DNA of 64,000 nucleotides from Siansivirga zeaxanthinifaciens CC-SAMT-1 (GCF_000941055.1 NZ_CP007202.1:1794001-1858000), one strand, 5' to 3'. Positions 1-9,213 are shown, counted from the first letter of the stretch. The notes: a model not told the origin generated them from the sequence alone. Numbers and translations: made by a program.

Positions 1-616
1 CTCCGGTTTTATCTGGTAGAATACTTAATTCTTTGTAACCATGAGTTAGATAATCTTGCGAGAAACTAAATAAGAATTTTTTACCCAGATAATAACTTTT
101 ACGCATGGCAGAACCTGCACCGTCGGTAGCAAAAATAACATCGGCATTTATAACATGTTCGTTTTTAGATTCGTAATTATAAAATAGGGCGCTGGTATTT
201 TCAAAATCGACACTTACACATTTGTTATTAAAATAGATGCTTACATTGTTTCGTTTTTCGGCTTCGGTAAGCAATAAGGCATTGAGGTCGTTTCTGGAAA
301 TGGAATTAATATATTCATTTTCGCGTCCGCTATAGGGTGCAAAAATGGTTTTGCCTGCCGTGTCGTGTAACATACGACCATGCATTGGAATACAAAGTGT
401 TTTTACTTGTTGGTCGATGCCAACAAGCTTCATGGCTTTATTGCCTCGGTTTGAAAACGCAAGGTTTATTGAGCGCCCTGAGTCTAAGGTAATTTTTCTA
501 AGATCGGGACGTTTTTCATAAACACTAACCTGATAGCCTCGTTGAGCCATTCGCAATGCCAAAAGACTTCCGCAAAGGCCCGCTCCGATAATTAATACAT
601 GTTGATTTTTAGGCAT
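1..616 (-). CDS. kmo: Kynurenine 3-monooxygenase, partial
   Basis: FAD-dependent hydroxylase converting L-kynurenine to 3-hydroxykynurenine. The reading frame starts at an ATG at 616 and runs off the left edge without a stop, so about 205 N-terminal residues are visible. The N-terminus MPKNQHVLIIGAGLCGSLLA has the Rossmann GxGxxG FAD-binding motif (GAGLCG), followed by YEKRPDLRK and the family-typical SGRSINLAFSNRG segment; FATDGAGSAMRKS is the second FAD contact (DG motif). The start overlaps the 3' end of the kynureninase gene by 8 bp (609-616), so the two are translationally coupled in one operon. The C-terminal membrane-association region is outside the window. Family assignment is firm; kynurenine catabolism via 3-hydroxyanthranilate is inferred from the pair. 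Confidence 0.93.
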   Translation of the reverse strand, partial: MPKNQHVLIIGAGLCGSLLALRMAQRGYQVSVYEKRPDLRKITLDSGRSINLAFSNRGNKAMKLVGIDQQVKTLCIPMHGRMLHDTAGKTIFAPYSGRENEYINSISRNDLNALLLTEAEKRNNVSIYFNNKCVSVDFENTSALFYNYESKNEHVINADVIFATDGAGSAMRKSYYLGKKFLFSFSQDYLTHGYKELSILPDKTG

Positions 617-1880
617 TTAATATGGTTTTTAAACGTTCAACTAAATAATAAACATCTTGAAACGAATTATATAAAGGGGTTGGAGCGCATCGAATAACAT
701 CGGGTTCGCGCCAATCGCTTATAACCCCAGCTTCGGTAAGTTTGTTGTGCAGGGTTTTATTAGCGTTTTTAACTTGAATAGAAAGCTGGCATCCACGTTC
801 GTTTGGATGGTTGGGAGTGATTATTCTAATGGTGTCTTCGCCTAATGCTTTTAATAAGAATTCGAAATAACCGGTTAGTTTCTTCGATTTTTCAACGAGA
901 GTTTCAAATCCAACCGTATTAAAAATATCTAATGACGCACGAATGGCAGCCATCGATAAAATGGGCGGATTCGATAGTTGCCAACCTTCGGCTCCAGGAA
1001 GCTGGTCGAACTCGTCGCGCATATTAAATCGTGTTTGTTTGTTGTGGCTCCACCAACCAGTAAATCGGTTTAGGTTTTTATTGTAAGCATGACGCTCATG
1101 TACAAAACAACCTCCTAAACTCCCAGGGCCGGAATTTAAATATTTATAGGTACACCAAACAGCAAAATCGGCACCCGAATCATGTAAATTAAGAGGCACA
1201 TTTCCTGCTGCATGGGCACAATCGAACCCAACCATGCAACCGTATTTATGCCCTAGGGTTGTAATGCGTTTTAAATCGAAATACTGCCCTGTGTAATAGT
1301 TTAAGCCGCCAACCATGATGAGTGCTATTTCGTTGCCCTGTGTCTCTAAAATAGCTTCTAAGTCGGCGTAGTTTACTAACTCTTCACCTTCGCGTGGTTT
1401 CCAGAGTATAAGACCTTCTTTATCATCAAATCCATGGTGGCGTAATTGCGATTCTACAGCATATTTATCTGAAGGAAAAGCATCTGCTTCAATTAAAATT
1501 TTATAGCGTGTTTTGGTTGGTTTGTAAAACGAAACCATCATGAGATGCAGGTTTGTTGTTAAGGTATTCATAACCACAACTTCAATGGGTTTTGCACCAA
1601 CAATTTTAGCCATGCTTTCTGTTAAAAATTCATGGTAGGGTAGCCACGGGTTTTTAGCTTCGGTATGACCTTCAACACCTAAATTAGCCCAATCTTCGAG
1701 CTCTTGATTTATGTAAGATTTGGTGTTTTTAGGTTGTAAACCAAGCGAGTTTCCTGTCATGTAAATCAAATCATTACCATGTTTGTCTTTTGGAATATGA
1801 AATTGATTTTTATAAGAAGCTGACGGGTCGTTTTCGTCTTGTTTTATAGCGAAATCGAGACCTAATTTATAATCGAACAA
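609..1880 (-). CDS. kynU: Kynureninase
   Basis: PLP enzyme cleaving kynurenine or 3-hydroxykynurenine to (3-hydroxy)anthranilate and alanine. The family core is intact: YMTGNSLGLQP near the N-terminus, WLPYHEFLTE, the cofactor aspartate in GFDCAHAAGN, and the Schiff-base lysine in WCTYKYLNSGPG. No ATG exists near the N-terminus. An upstream TTG at 1907 would give 432 residues, but it lies inside a -7 promoter box (TATTTTTG, 1905-1912), so it cannot be in the main transcript as a start. The next TTG at 1880 gives 423 residues beginning MFDYKLGLDFA, which matches the usual family N-terminus, and I chose it. It overlaps kmo by 8 bp downstream. Confidence 0.93.
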   Translation of the reverse strand: MFDYKLGLDFAIKQDENDPSASYKNQFHIPKDKHGNDLIYMTGNSLGLQPKNTKSYINQELEDWANLGVEGHTEAKNPWLPYHEFLTESMAKIVGAKPIEVVVMNTLTTNLHLMMVSFYKPTKTRYKILIEADAFPSDKYAVESQLRHHGFDDKEGLILWKPREGEELVNYADLEAILETQGNEIALIMVGGLNYYTGQYFDLKRITTLGHKYGCMVGFDCAHAAGNVPLNLHDSGADFAVWCTYKYLNSGPGSLGGCFVHERHAYNKNLNRFTGWWSHNKQTRFNMRDEFDQLPGAEGWQLSNPPILSMAAIRASLDIFNTVGFETLVEKSKKLTGYFEFLLKALGEDTIRIITPNHPNERGCQLSIQVKNANKTLHNKLTEAGVISDWREPDVIRCAPTPLYNSFQDVYYLVERLKTILNA

Positions 1881-1904
1881 AATGAATAGATTTTCGGTTT
1901 CTAA

Positions 1905-1912
1905 CAAAAATA
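1905..1912 (-). promoter_or_regulatory. Candidate -7 promoter box of kynU-kmo
   Basis: TATTTTTG on the minus strand fits the Bacteroidota -7 consensus TAnnTTTG. It sits 24 nt before the chosen TTG start and explains why the more distal TTG should not be the start. No clear -33 TTG was found. Confidence 0.5.
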
Positions 1913-1996
1913 AGAATTCTAAAGTTAGTAATGAACTTATTAATAGGACTAAATTTTAGCATGTAATTTTTGTATATTTAATAAAAATATAATGGT

Positions 1997-2416
1997 ATGA
2001 GCAAAACAAAAGAATACTCAAATGGAGAGGTTACAATTGTGTGGGAGCCAGAAAAATGTATTCATTCTGGAATTTGTGTAAATGGACTGCCTGATGTTTT
2101 TCAACCAAAAGATAAACCTTGGATTAAAATTGATGCAGCCAAAACAGAGGCACTTGTTAAGCAAGTAAAAGCGTGTCCTTCTGTTGCGTTGCGTTTTTAT
2201 ATGAATGATGAAAAAGATAAAACAAGCGAAACTCTAGAGACTAAAGTTGAGGTTTTAGAAAATGGGCCTTTACTTGTTTATGGTACTTTACATGTTACTT
2301 ATAAAGATGGTAGCACCGATACAAAAAACAAAACAACGGCTTTTTGTAGATGCGGACAATCGAACAACAAGCCTTATTGCGATGGTGCTCATGTTAAAGA
2401 GAATTTTGTTGGATAA
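1997..2416 (+). CDS. Ferredoxin-like plus CDGSH iron-sulfur domain protein
   Basis: A 139-residue protein with two small iron-sulfur modules. Residues about 10-70 form a YjdI-like mono-cluster domain (WEPEKCIHSGICVNGLPDVF, then ACPSVALRFY), and residues about 80-137 form a CDGSH domain with the ligands in FCRCGQSNNKPYCDGAH (Cys-x-Cys, Cys, His) that normally binds a 2Fe-2S cluster. The physiological partner is not shown by context: it lies alone, divergent from kynU and followed by a perfect terminator. It is probably a redox or cluster-transfer protein. The ATG at 1997 is the only sensible start. Confidence 0.85.
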   Translation: MSKTKEYSNGEVTIVWEPEKCIHSGICVNGLPDVFQPKDKPWIKIDAAKTEALVKQVKACPSVALRFYMNDEKDKTSETLETKVEVLENGPLLVYGTLHVTYKDGSTDTKNKTTAFCRCGQSNNKPYCDGAHVKENFVG

Positions 2417-2422
2417 AAGGAA

Positions 2423-2455
2423 AAAGCGCTTCCATTTATTTTATGGAAGCGCTTT
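2423..2455 (+). terminator. Intrinsic terminator-like hairpin
   Basis: A perfect 13-bp inverted repeat (AAAGCGCTTCCAT / ATGGAAGCGCTTT) with a 7-nt loop lies just after the CDGSH gene. The A/T flanks allow use in both directions, although the T-run on the plus strand is short. Confidence 0.75.
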
Positions 2456-2536
2456 GAATATATAGAGACGCTTAACGCGGAATATTTTATAATATATACG
2501 TTATGATAGTTTATTTTGGATTTTTAAGCTTAAAAA

Positions 2537-3207
2537 TTAATTTGTTTCAACTTTAATTTTTGTGAAATATAGTTTCCAGTTTTCTCCTTTTTTTCGATGT
2601 TCTGTCGAAATTTTTAAGCCATTAAAATCTTTATAAGCATTCCAGGATGTCACCATTGTTGCTTCTTTAGAATTTCCTCTTCTAAAAATCCATTCTCTTA
2701 TTGTAAAATTATCATCATAAAAAAAATCGTAGGCATCACCAGGAGTGTAACCACCTTCGTTGGGATAGGTTAGAGTGATTTTATTTAATTCGGTGTTGCT
2801 TATTTCAGATGTTGCTTTTACAGGATTGGAAATGCTTGCATTTTTATTTCAGACCAATTGAAATGGTGCTAAAAGCCAGAATTTGTCGTTTATAAAGCCT
2901 TTATCTGCTTTCAATGACAAACTATCTAAAGAGTTACTGTTGTATGAAATGGTATCATTACCAGAAATTAATGTAATGTCTCCTGTTTTTGGTTTCCAAA
3001 TCCAAGAACGCTCGAAGTGTGTTGAGTCTTTATCAACATTAAATGTAAAATGTAATTGGCTTACATCCTTCCAATGTTCGAAACCATGAGCTTTTGCTAT
3101 TTGTTCGCTAATAGGAGGTGTTTTTTCTCCTGTTTTATTGGTTTCTTTTTTTTTTTGCAGGCTAGAACGGCTGTAAAAAGACATGTAATAATTAAAGTTT
3201 TTTTCAT
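2537..3207 (-). pseudogene. Flavobacterial lipoprotein gene, broken by a homopolymer frameshift and a nonsense codon
   Basis: I do not recognise the family. Reading from the ATG at 3207, the frame encodes a lipoprotein signal (MKKTLIITCLFTAVLAC, lipobox VLAC), then enters a run of 11 A (3146-3156). The downstream protein is in another frame: 9 or 12 A would join signal and body. The body (AKAHGFEHWKDVSQLHFTF..., about 200 residues) is interrupted by one in-frame TGA at 2849-2851 (FQLV-stop-NKNAS, probably a former TGG). It then continues cleanly to the stop at 2537 with WNAYKDFNGLKIS and KGENWKLYFTKIKVETN. Two separate lesions suggest a decaying gene; the A-tract alone could be slippage or a sequencing error. 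It lies upstream of, and in the opposite half of the intergenic region from, the CDGSH terminator. Confidence 0.75.
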
Positions 3208-3240
3208 AAATCGTGTTAAAATGAAAAATGAAATACTTCT

Positions 3241-3897
3241 TTAATGATTAGATTTTAACAGCTGTGGAAACTTAGCCTTAAATCTGTTTAATCTTGGAAT
3301 TGATACATTTTGAATGTAAGGATTGTTAGGATGCAGGCGTTCGTAGTTTTGGTGATAATCTTCGGCTACCCAAAACTGTTGAAACGGATAAACTTCGGCA
3401 GCAATTTTAGTATTTAGTTTTTTTGCTAAAGCTTCTTTTTTCTTTAAAATAATTTGCTTTTGCGCTTCATTTTGATAAAAAATAATAGAACGATATTGCG
3501 ACCCAATGTCATTCCCTTGACCGTTTACTTGTGTTGGGTCTTGCGAACCAAAATAAACATCTACCAGCGTTTCAAAACTTACAATGTTTGGGTCGTAAAT
3601 AACTTCCACCGCTTCGGCATGACCTGTTCTTCCTGTATTACTAGCTTCGTAAGAAGGGGTTTTTGTGTGCCCGCCAGAATATCCATTAATAACTTCATCT
3701 ACGCCTTTAACACTCTCGTAAATAGCTTCAACACACCAGAAACATCCGCTAGCAAAATATGCTTTAGCTTTACCGTTTTTTATTGGAACTTCTATTGGTT
3801 TGGCATTTATTACTTTAAGTTGTTCCTCTTTATTTTGGGCTGAATTTTGACAACTCACTAATAAGACTAAAAGCAACGTAGAAAAAAGATGTTTCAT
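3241..3897 (-). CDS. msrA: Peptide-methionine (S)-S-oxide reductase, lipoprotein form
   Basis: Reduces the S epimer of methionine sulfoxide in proteins. The catalytic Cys52 lies in GCFWCVEAIYE, and the family motifs GYSGGHTKTPSYE, TGHAEAVEVIYDP, DPTQVNGQGNDIGSQYRS and YHQNYERLHPNNPY follow. An N-terminal signal with lipobox LLVSC (Cys16) indicates a lipid-anchored envelope enzyme rather than a cytosolic one, so it would repair periplasmic or outer-membrane proteins. At 218 residues it is full length. Thioredoxin-like recycling partners are not adjacent. Confidence 0.93.
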   Translation of the reverse strand: MKHLFSTLLLVLLVSCQNSAQNKEEQLKVINAKPIEVPIKNGKAKAYFASGCFWCVEAIYESVKGVDEVINGYSGGHTKTPSYEASNTGRTGHAEAVEVIYDPNIVSFETLVDVYFGSQDPTQVNGQGNDIGSQYRSIIFYQNEAQKQIILKKKEALAKKLNTKIAAEVYPFQQFWVAEDYHQNYERLHPNNPYIQNVSIPRLNRFKAKFPQLLKSNH

Positions 3898-3961
3898 AAT
3901 AATTTTTTTTTACTTAGACGCATTTTTAATAGAAACCTTAATTTAAAAGGTAAAAAATTGT

Positions 3962-3996
3962 AAAAAAAAAAGCCTTTACAATTTGTAAAGGCTTTT
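3962..3996 (-). terminator. Intrinsic terminator after the coiled-coil protein gene
   Basis: AAAAGCCTTTACA / TGTAAAGGCTTTT forms a 13-bp stem with a tiny loop, followed on the minus strand by a run of T. It ends the nif3-like/coiled-coil transcript. Confidence 0.75.
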
Positions 3997-4013
3997 AATA
4001 TTTATAAATATTA

Positions 4014-4796
4014 TTAGCTCAATTTAGAGAATAATTTTTGCATTTTTTCTTTTTGTTCTTCTGCTAATTGTGCGTCTACTAAAATACGACCACTGTGCTC
4101 ATCGGTAATTACTTTTTTACGAGCAGCAATTTCTACTTGAATTTGTGGTGGTATAGTAAAGAAAGAACCTCCAGAAGCGCCTCTTTCGATAGCAACAACT
4201 GCTAAACCATTTTTTACGTTGTTACGAATTCTGGTGTAAGCAGATACCAAACGCTCTTCAATTTGTTCTTTATATTCTTCAGACTTTTGAATTAAAGCTT
4301 GTTCTTCTTTTTCAGTTTCACCTAAAATATCATTTAATTCATTCTTTTTATGTTTTAAATGATTTTCACGTTCTTTTAAACGTTCTTTAGTTTCGGCAAT
4401 AACAAGTTTTTTCTGTTCAATTTGCGCTTTAAATTCTTTAATGTGTTTTTCGGCTAATTCGATTTCTAATTCTTGAAACTCAACCTCTTTAGTTAAAGAA
4501 TTAAATTCTCTGTTATTTCTAACATTTTTTTGTTGCTCGCTATACTTTTTAATTAAAGATTTAGCGTCTTCAATAAGGTTTTTCTTTGCAAGAATATCAT
4601 TATCTATTAATTGTAAACTAGCAACTAATTTGTCTAATCTAATGCTTAGTCCAGCAACTTCGTCTTCTAAATCACGAACTTCTAAAGGAAGTTCTCCACG
4701 AACATTTCTAATTTCATCTATACGAGAGTCGATGAGTTGTAAATCGTATAAAGCTCTTAAACGCTCTTCTACAGTTACTTCTTTATTTTTAGCCAT
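4014..4796 (-). CDS. Coiled-coil protein of the zinc-ribbon (DUF164-like) family without zinc ligands
   Basis: A 260-residue protein, mostly charged alpha-helical coiled coil (residues about 10-185). Its C-terminal segment corresponds to the C4 zinc-ribbon of this family. In typical relatives that ribbon carries two CxxC pairs; here the equivalent stretches read RGASGGSFFTIPPQ and ITDEHSGRILVD, and the protein has no cysteine in them, so it cannot bind zinc this way. It follows the Nif3-like gene by 3 bp, and this pairing is common in bacteria. Function is unknown; a structural partner of the Nif3 protein is a guess from linkage. Confidence 0.8.
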   Translation of the reverse strand: MAKNKEVTVEERLRALYDLQLIDSRIDEIRNVRGELPLEVRDLEDEVAGLSIRLDKLVASLQLIDNDILAKKNLIEDAKSLIKKYSEQQKNVRNNREFNSLTKEVEFQELEIELAEKHIKEFKAQIEQKKLVIAETKERLKERENHLKHKKNELNDILGETEKEEQALIQKSEEYKEQIEERLVSAYTRIRNNVKNGLAVVAIERGASGGSFFTIPPQIQVEIAARKKVITDEHSGRILVDAQLAEEQKEKMQKLFSKLS

Positions 4797-4799
4797 ACT

Positions 4800-5894
4800 T
4801 TAAAAATACTTAACAGGATTGGTATTTGTCTTTGATAAAATGATTGCAAAATTAGTAAATTTTTTTGTAAGATGCGCTACTAAACCATTTTTTGTGTATT
4901 GTTCACTTTCATAGTGTCCGATATCGGTTAATAATATGCTGTTTTCTGCATTAAAAAAGTCGTGGTATTTTAAATCGGCAGTTATAAAAGCATCAGCACC
5001 AGAGGCTTTCGCGGCATTAATAGCAAAACTTCCCGATCCGCCAAGCACGGCAATTTTCTTTATTTTTTTATTTAAAAAAGCCGAATACCTAATGCATGCT
5101 GTATTCATTTTATCTTTTACATAATTTAAGAAGGCTTTTTCGGTTAAAGGTTCTTCTAATTCGCCAACCATTCCTATACCAATATGCTGGTTTGTGTTTT
5201 CTATTGTGGTTATTTCATAGGCAACTTCTTCGTAGGAGTGCGTTTCAAAAAGCGCTTTTAAAACTTTCGGTTCTAAATGTTTTTGAAATGTTATGGTAAT
5301 TTTTGTCTCAGCTTCGGTGTGTAATTTGCCTCTTTCACCTATTGTAGGCTTGCTACTGTCGTTTCCTTTAAAGGTTCCAAATCCTTCCACATTAAAACTG
5401 CAATTGCTGTAATTACCAATACTACCAGCTCCCGAATTAAATAAGGCGGTTCTTAATTGTTCTGCCTCGTTTTTTGGAACGTACGTGGTTAGTTTTTTTA
5501 TGGTTTCTTTTTGCGGAATTAAAATTCGTTTATTTTTTAATTGCAACTGCTCGCAAATCATGGCATTTACACCATTAAAGGCATTGTCGAGGGCTGTGTG
5601 CATGCTGTAAATGGCAATGTTGTTTTGAATAGCTTTTAAAACAACGCGCTCTACATAAGATTTACCCGTAAGCGATTTTAAACCTTTAAATATAATAGGA
5701 TGAAAACTTACAATTAGGTTACAATTTTCTGCAATCGCTTCATCTACAACGGCTTCTAAAGTGTCTAAAGTAACTAAAACGCCTGTAACTTTTGCGTTTT
5801 TATCGCCAACTAGAAGTCCGACATTATCAAAATCTTCAGCGTAAGCTAAAGGTGCTAATTCTTCTAAATGGGTAATAACCTCTTGAACAATCAT
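4800..5894 (-). CDS. Nif3-like dinuclear metal protein (YbgI/DUF34)
   Basis: A member of the Nif3/YbgI/DUF34 family, often annotated GTP cyclohydrolase 1 type 2; the true activity is unsettled. N-terminal metal ligands are visible in SFHPIIFKGLK and SMHTALDNAFNGVN, and the C-terminal half has GGSGSFAINAAKASGADAFITADLKYHDF and DIGHYESEQ. The insert between halves is the PII-like domain found in longer family members, giving 364 residues. A TTG at 5915 lies inside a -7 promoter box (TATCTTTG, 5913-5920), so I use the ATG at 5894 (MIVQEVITHLEEL). It is co-transcribed with the downstream coiled-coil gene and divergent from lpxK. Confidence 0.85.
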   Translation of the reverse strand: MIVQEVITHLEELAPLAYAEDFDNVGLLVGDKNAKVTGVLVTLDTLEAVVDEAIAENCNLIVSFHPIIFKGLKSLTGKSYVERVVLKAIQNNIAIYSMHTALDNAFNGVNAMICEQLQLKNKRILIPQKETIKKLTTYVPKNEAEQLRTALFNSGAGSIGNYSNCSFNVEGFGTFKGNDSSKPTIGERGKLHTEAETKITITFQKHLEPKVLKALFETHSYEEVAYEITTIENTNQHIGIGMVGELEEPLTEKAFLNYVKDKMNTACIRYSAFLNKKIKKIAVLGGSGSFAINAAKASGADAFITADLKYHDFFNAENSILLTDIGHYESEQYTKNGLVAHLTKKFTNFAIILSKTNTNPVKYF

Positions 5895-5912
5895 GAATTT
5901 ATTTGTTTGTAT

Positions 5913-5920
5913 CAAAGATA
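5913..5920 (-). promoter_or_regulatory. Candidate -7 promoter box of the nif3-like operon
   Basis: TATCTTTG on the minus strand, 18 nt upstream of the ATG at 5894, fits TAnnTTTG. It excludes the in-frame TTG at 5915 as the start. Confidence 0.55.
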
Positions 5921-5941
5921 AAATATTATACTTTCGCTATT

Positions 5942-6946
5942 GTGAAGTTACTCAGAAAAATATTATTTCCTTTTGTTCCTGTTTATTATGCAGTTACTAC
6001 CGTACGCAATTTGATGTACGATTTGGGAATTAAAAAATCGAGGCATTTTAATTTTCCTGTTATCTGTGTTGGTAATTTAAGTGTGGGTGGTACAGGAAAA
6101 ACCCCCATGATTGAGTATTTAATTCGATTATTAAAAGACGATAAGTATGTTGCTACCTTAAGCCGAGGTTACAAACGAAAAACAGAAGGTTTTAAATTAG
6201 CAGATGCAACCGATTCGGCAGAATCGATAGGTGATGAGCCTTTTCAATTTTACAGTAAATTTGGAGCTTCTATTTTAGTCGTTGTCGATGCAAATCGCGT
6301 TAACGGTATTAATAGGTTACAAGCATTAACAAAGGCTCCAAATGTTGTTTTACTGGACGATGCTTTTCAACACAGACAAGTAAAAGCAGGATTAAATATT
6401 TTATTAACTACGTATTCCAATCCGTTTTTTTGTGACTTGGTTTTACCAACCGGCGATTTACGCGAACCTAAAGTAGGAGTGAAGCGGGCAAATATTATTG
6501 TGGTTACAAAATGTCCTACGAATTTAAATCATTCTGATAAAGCCTTTTTTATTAGAAATATGAATCTGAAACCCTACCAAACGGTGTTTTTTAGTTCTAT
6601 TGTTTACTCCAATACAGTGGTTTCGGTAAGTAAAACATTAGAATTAGACGCATTAAACAGGTTTACTTTAATTACAGGAATAGCAAATGCCAGTGCGTTG
6701 GTCGATTTTTTAAAATCTAAAGAATTACAATTTGAGCATTTAAATTTTAGCGATCATCATGATTTTACAAAAGATGAAATTAAAGCCTTTGAAGCAAAAG
6801 AACTTATTGTGACAACCGAAAAGGATTTTATGCGTTTAAAACAATATGATTCGCTAAGTGAAAAGTTGTTCTATCTTCCAATAACAGTCCTTATTTCTGA
6901 ACCAGAAAAATTTAATAAGCTTATTTTAGATTTTGTAGAAAGCTAA
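5942..6946 (+). CDS. lpxK: Tetraacyldisaccharide 4'-kinase
   Basis: Inner-membrane kinase that phosphorylates the 4' position of the lipid A disaccharide precursor. The Walker A loop is GNLSVGGTGKTP, followed by SRGYKRKTEGF, GDEPFQFYSKF, and LLDDAFQHRQVK, all typical of LpxK; the C-terminus has FSDHHDFTKDE. The N-terminus KLLRKILFPFVPVYYAVTTVRN is the membrane anchor. No ATG is available: a GTG at 5942 gives 334 residues beginning MKLLRKILF, while a TTG at 5903 would overlap the divergent nif3 leader. Lipid A synthesis is essential in most Gram-negatives. Confidence 0.93.
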   Translation: MKLLRKILFPFVPVYYAVTTVRNLMYDLGIKKSRHFNFPVICVGNLSVGGTGKTPMIEYLIRLLKDDKYVATLSRGYKRKTEGFKLADATDSAESIGDEPFQFYSKFGASILVVVDANRVNGINRLQALTKAPNVVLLDDAFQHRQVKAGLNILLTTYSNPFFCDLVLPTGDLREPKVGVKRANIIVVTKCPTNLNHSDKAFFIRNMNLKPYQTVFFSSIVYSNTVVSVSKTLELDALNRFTLITGIANASALVDFLKSKELQFEHLNFSDHHDFTKDEIKAFEAKELIVTTEKDFMRLKQYDSLSEKLFYLPITVLISEPEKFNKLILDFVES

Positions 6947-6951
6947 TTTTA

Positions 6952-9183
6952 TTAACTTATTTTAGACTTTTTTGAAGCCAGGGCGTTGTAAAGTTTCTTC
7001 TCGAATTCTTCTTGTTTAAATGGCTTTGGTATGATGTCTGTAAAACCAGCTTCATCAAATTCGTGCATTTTATCTTCAATGGTAACCGCTGTTAATGCGA
7101 AAATGGTTAGTTCTTTATCGAAGGATCGTACAATTTTAGTAGCTTCAATACCACTTATACCTGGCATGTGAATGTCCATTAAAACAATGTCGTATTTATT
7201 GGCTTTAATTTTTTCAACGGCAGCTTCACCATTATCAACGATTTCACAATTAAGATTCATTTTGGTTAAAATCTTTTTGGTAATCATCTGGTTAATTTTG
7301 TTGTCTTCTACAACTAAAATTTTCACATTGGTTAAGTCTAAATCTTCTGTGTTTCCAGAGAAATATTGTGTTGTTTTTTCGGCAGCTTCTTTAACCGATG
7401 TGTATTCAAGTGGAATTTCAAAATAAAAAGTGGTGCCTTTATCTAACTCACTTTTTACATAAATTTTTCCTTTTAACAAGTCAATTAAACCTTTAACGAT
7501 AGATAATCCTAGGCCTGTGCCACCATATTTTCTGTTAATTTGGATGGAACCTTGAGAAAAACTCTCAAACATTTTATCTTGTTTTTCCTGGCTAATACCA
7601 ATACCGTTATCTTCAACTTCAAATCGTAAAGTATAGATATTACCGTTTTCTTCAATTTTGTATATTCTAATCCAGATATCTCCGTCTTTAGTAAACTTAA
7701 TTGAGTTCCCTATAAGATTGATTAAAATTTGAGATATTTTTAATTGATCGGCAATAAAGTTTTCTGGTAATTCGGTATCGTATTCTAAATGAATTTTAAC
7801 ATTGTTGTCTTGTGCCGAATTATTTAAGGCTAAAATGATGTTGTTAATTTTCTTCTTTAAATTAAACGGTTCTGGTTCAATATCTACTTTATTTGCTTCA
7901 ATTTTGTTAATTTGAAGAATGTCGTTGATAAAGGTTAATAGGTAGTCTCCCGAAAATTTCAACGATTTTAGATGCTGTATTTGTTCGGGTTTTGGGTTTT
8001 CTTCTAACAACATATTACTTAAACCCGTAACGGCATAAAGCGGAGTTCTTAGCTCGTGCGTAACCGTAGATAAAAAGTTAGCTTTGGTTTTTGAGGCTAA
8101 TTCTGCTTTTTCTTTGGCTATAATAAGTTCTCCATTTTTTTTATGAAGCATATTATTTGTTTTAAGCCTGATGTTGTTGTTTTTGTATAGCGATAAAGTA
8201 AGAAGCGATAAAATGGTAATTAAAGCAACACTTAAAATAGAAATAAGTGTTCCTAGATTTTTATCGTCTTCAAATTTTTCTAATTTTTCTTCAATTTCGC
8301 TGTTTTTTTGCTTTTCCTCATTTAAAAGATATTGAGTTTCTTCTGCTCTTGATGAATTAGCGCGTTTTAAATTAGCTAGCGAATCGGATAATTCTAAGTG
8401 CATTTTTAGAAGTTCTCTTGAAAGTTTATAGTTAGTTGTTTTATTATAAACATCACTTAAAACCAGGTATCCTTTATTTAAAATATTTAAGTAATTATGC
8501 TCTTTAGCTAATTTGATGCCTTCCTTCGCCGAGGTTATAGCTTGGTCGTCATTATTTAGCTCCATATTAACTAAACTGCTGTAAATTAGAGCCTCGCTTT
8601 CAATTCTTGAATAATCTTCTTTTTGAGAAAGTACAAGCGTCTGATTTAAAACTTCTTTAGTTTTAATGTAATTTTTTAGATAATAATTAGCTTTTCCTTC
8701 ACACAAAAGAATTTCTATTAACTCTTTTTCCAGTTTTTCTTCTTCGAATTTTGTTCTGGCAGCTTTATAGGAATCTAAAGCCTGATGATAGCTTTTTTGG
8801 AACGTGTAAACATCGCCAAAAATTTTATAAGAACGGGCTAAGTTTTTATTATCGTTAATTATTCTTTGAATTTCAATCGCCTTGTTAAGTGATTTAATGG
8901 CTTTTTCGGGTTCTTCGATGGCTAATTGTAGCTTGCCTCTGGTAGTGTGAATTACGGCAATACTTGATTTGTTTTCAATTTTTTCGGCTAAAGTAGAAGC
9001 TTCGTCGAGACTTTTTTGCGCCTGAAAAAAATTGTAGTTTTTAATATCTGCTGTGGCCTTTTCTATGTTGTAATTGATACTATTTTGAATTAATTCAGGA
9101 TCATTCTCAATAGTATTTTGTGATAATAAGTTTAAACTAATTAGAAAAAAAACAATAAAAATTTAGTTTTTAATTGGGTGCAT
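6952..9183 (-). CDS. TPR hybrid sensor histidine kinase with response-regulator domain; in-frame TAA at codon 7
   Basis: Full reading frame: ATG at 9183, MHPIKN, then TAA (9163-9165), then IFIVFFLISLNLLSQN, a clear signal peptide, with no other ATG nearby. Tetratricopeptide-like helices fill the sensor region, followed by a coiled coil, one membrane span (TLISILSVALITILSLLTLSLY), a HisKA domain (STVTHELRTPLYA, His phosphoacceptor), and an ATPase domain with N (NLIGNSIKFTK), G1 (DNGIGIS) and G2 (GGTGLGLSIVKG) boxes. A receiver ends it (VVEDNKINQ; Asp in IVLMDIHMPG). Either the TAA is a real loss mutation, an ATT at 9162 is used as the start, or it is an error. A TTG at 8706 would remove half the sensor. 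No adjacent output regulator is seen. Confidence 0.8.
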
Positions 9184-9213
9184 ATATTTTTGGTTTTCAG
9201 ACAAATATGGTTA

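Noticed and set aside
2262..2465. 67-codon ORF overlapping the CDGSH gene
   Set aside because: Shadow frame that runs into the terminator hairpin.
2849..2851. In-frame TGA as a selenocysteine codon
   Set aside because: No selenocysteine insertion element visible, the residue is in a plain FQLVxNKN context where Trp fits, and the same gene has a second lesion.
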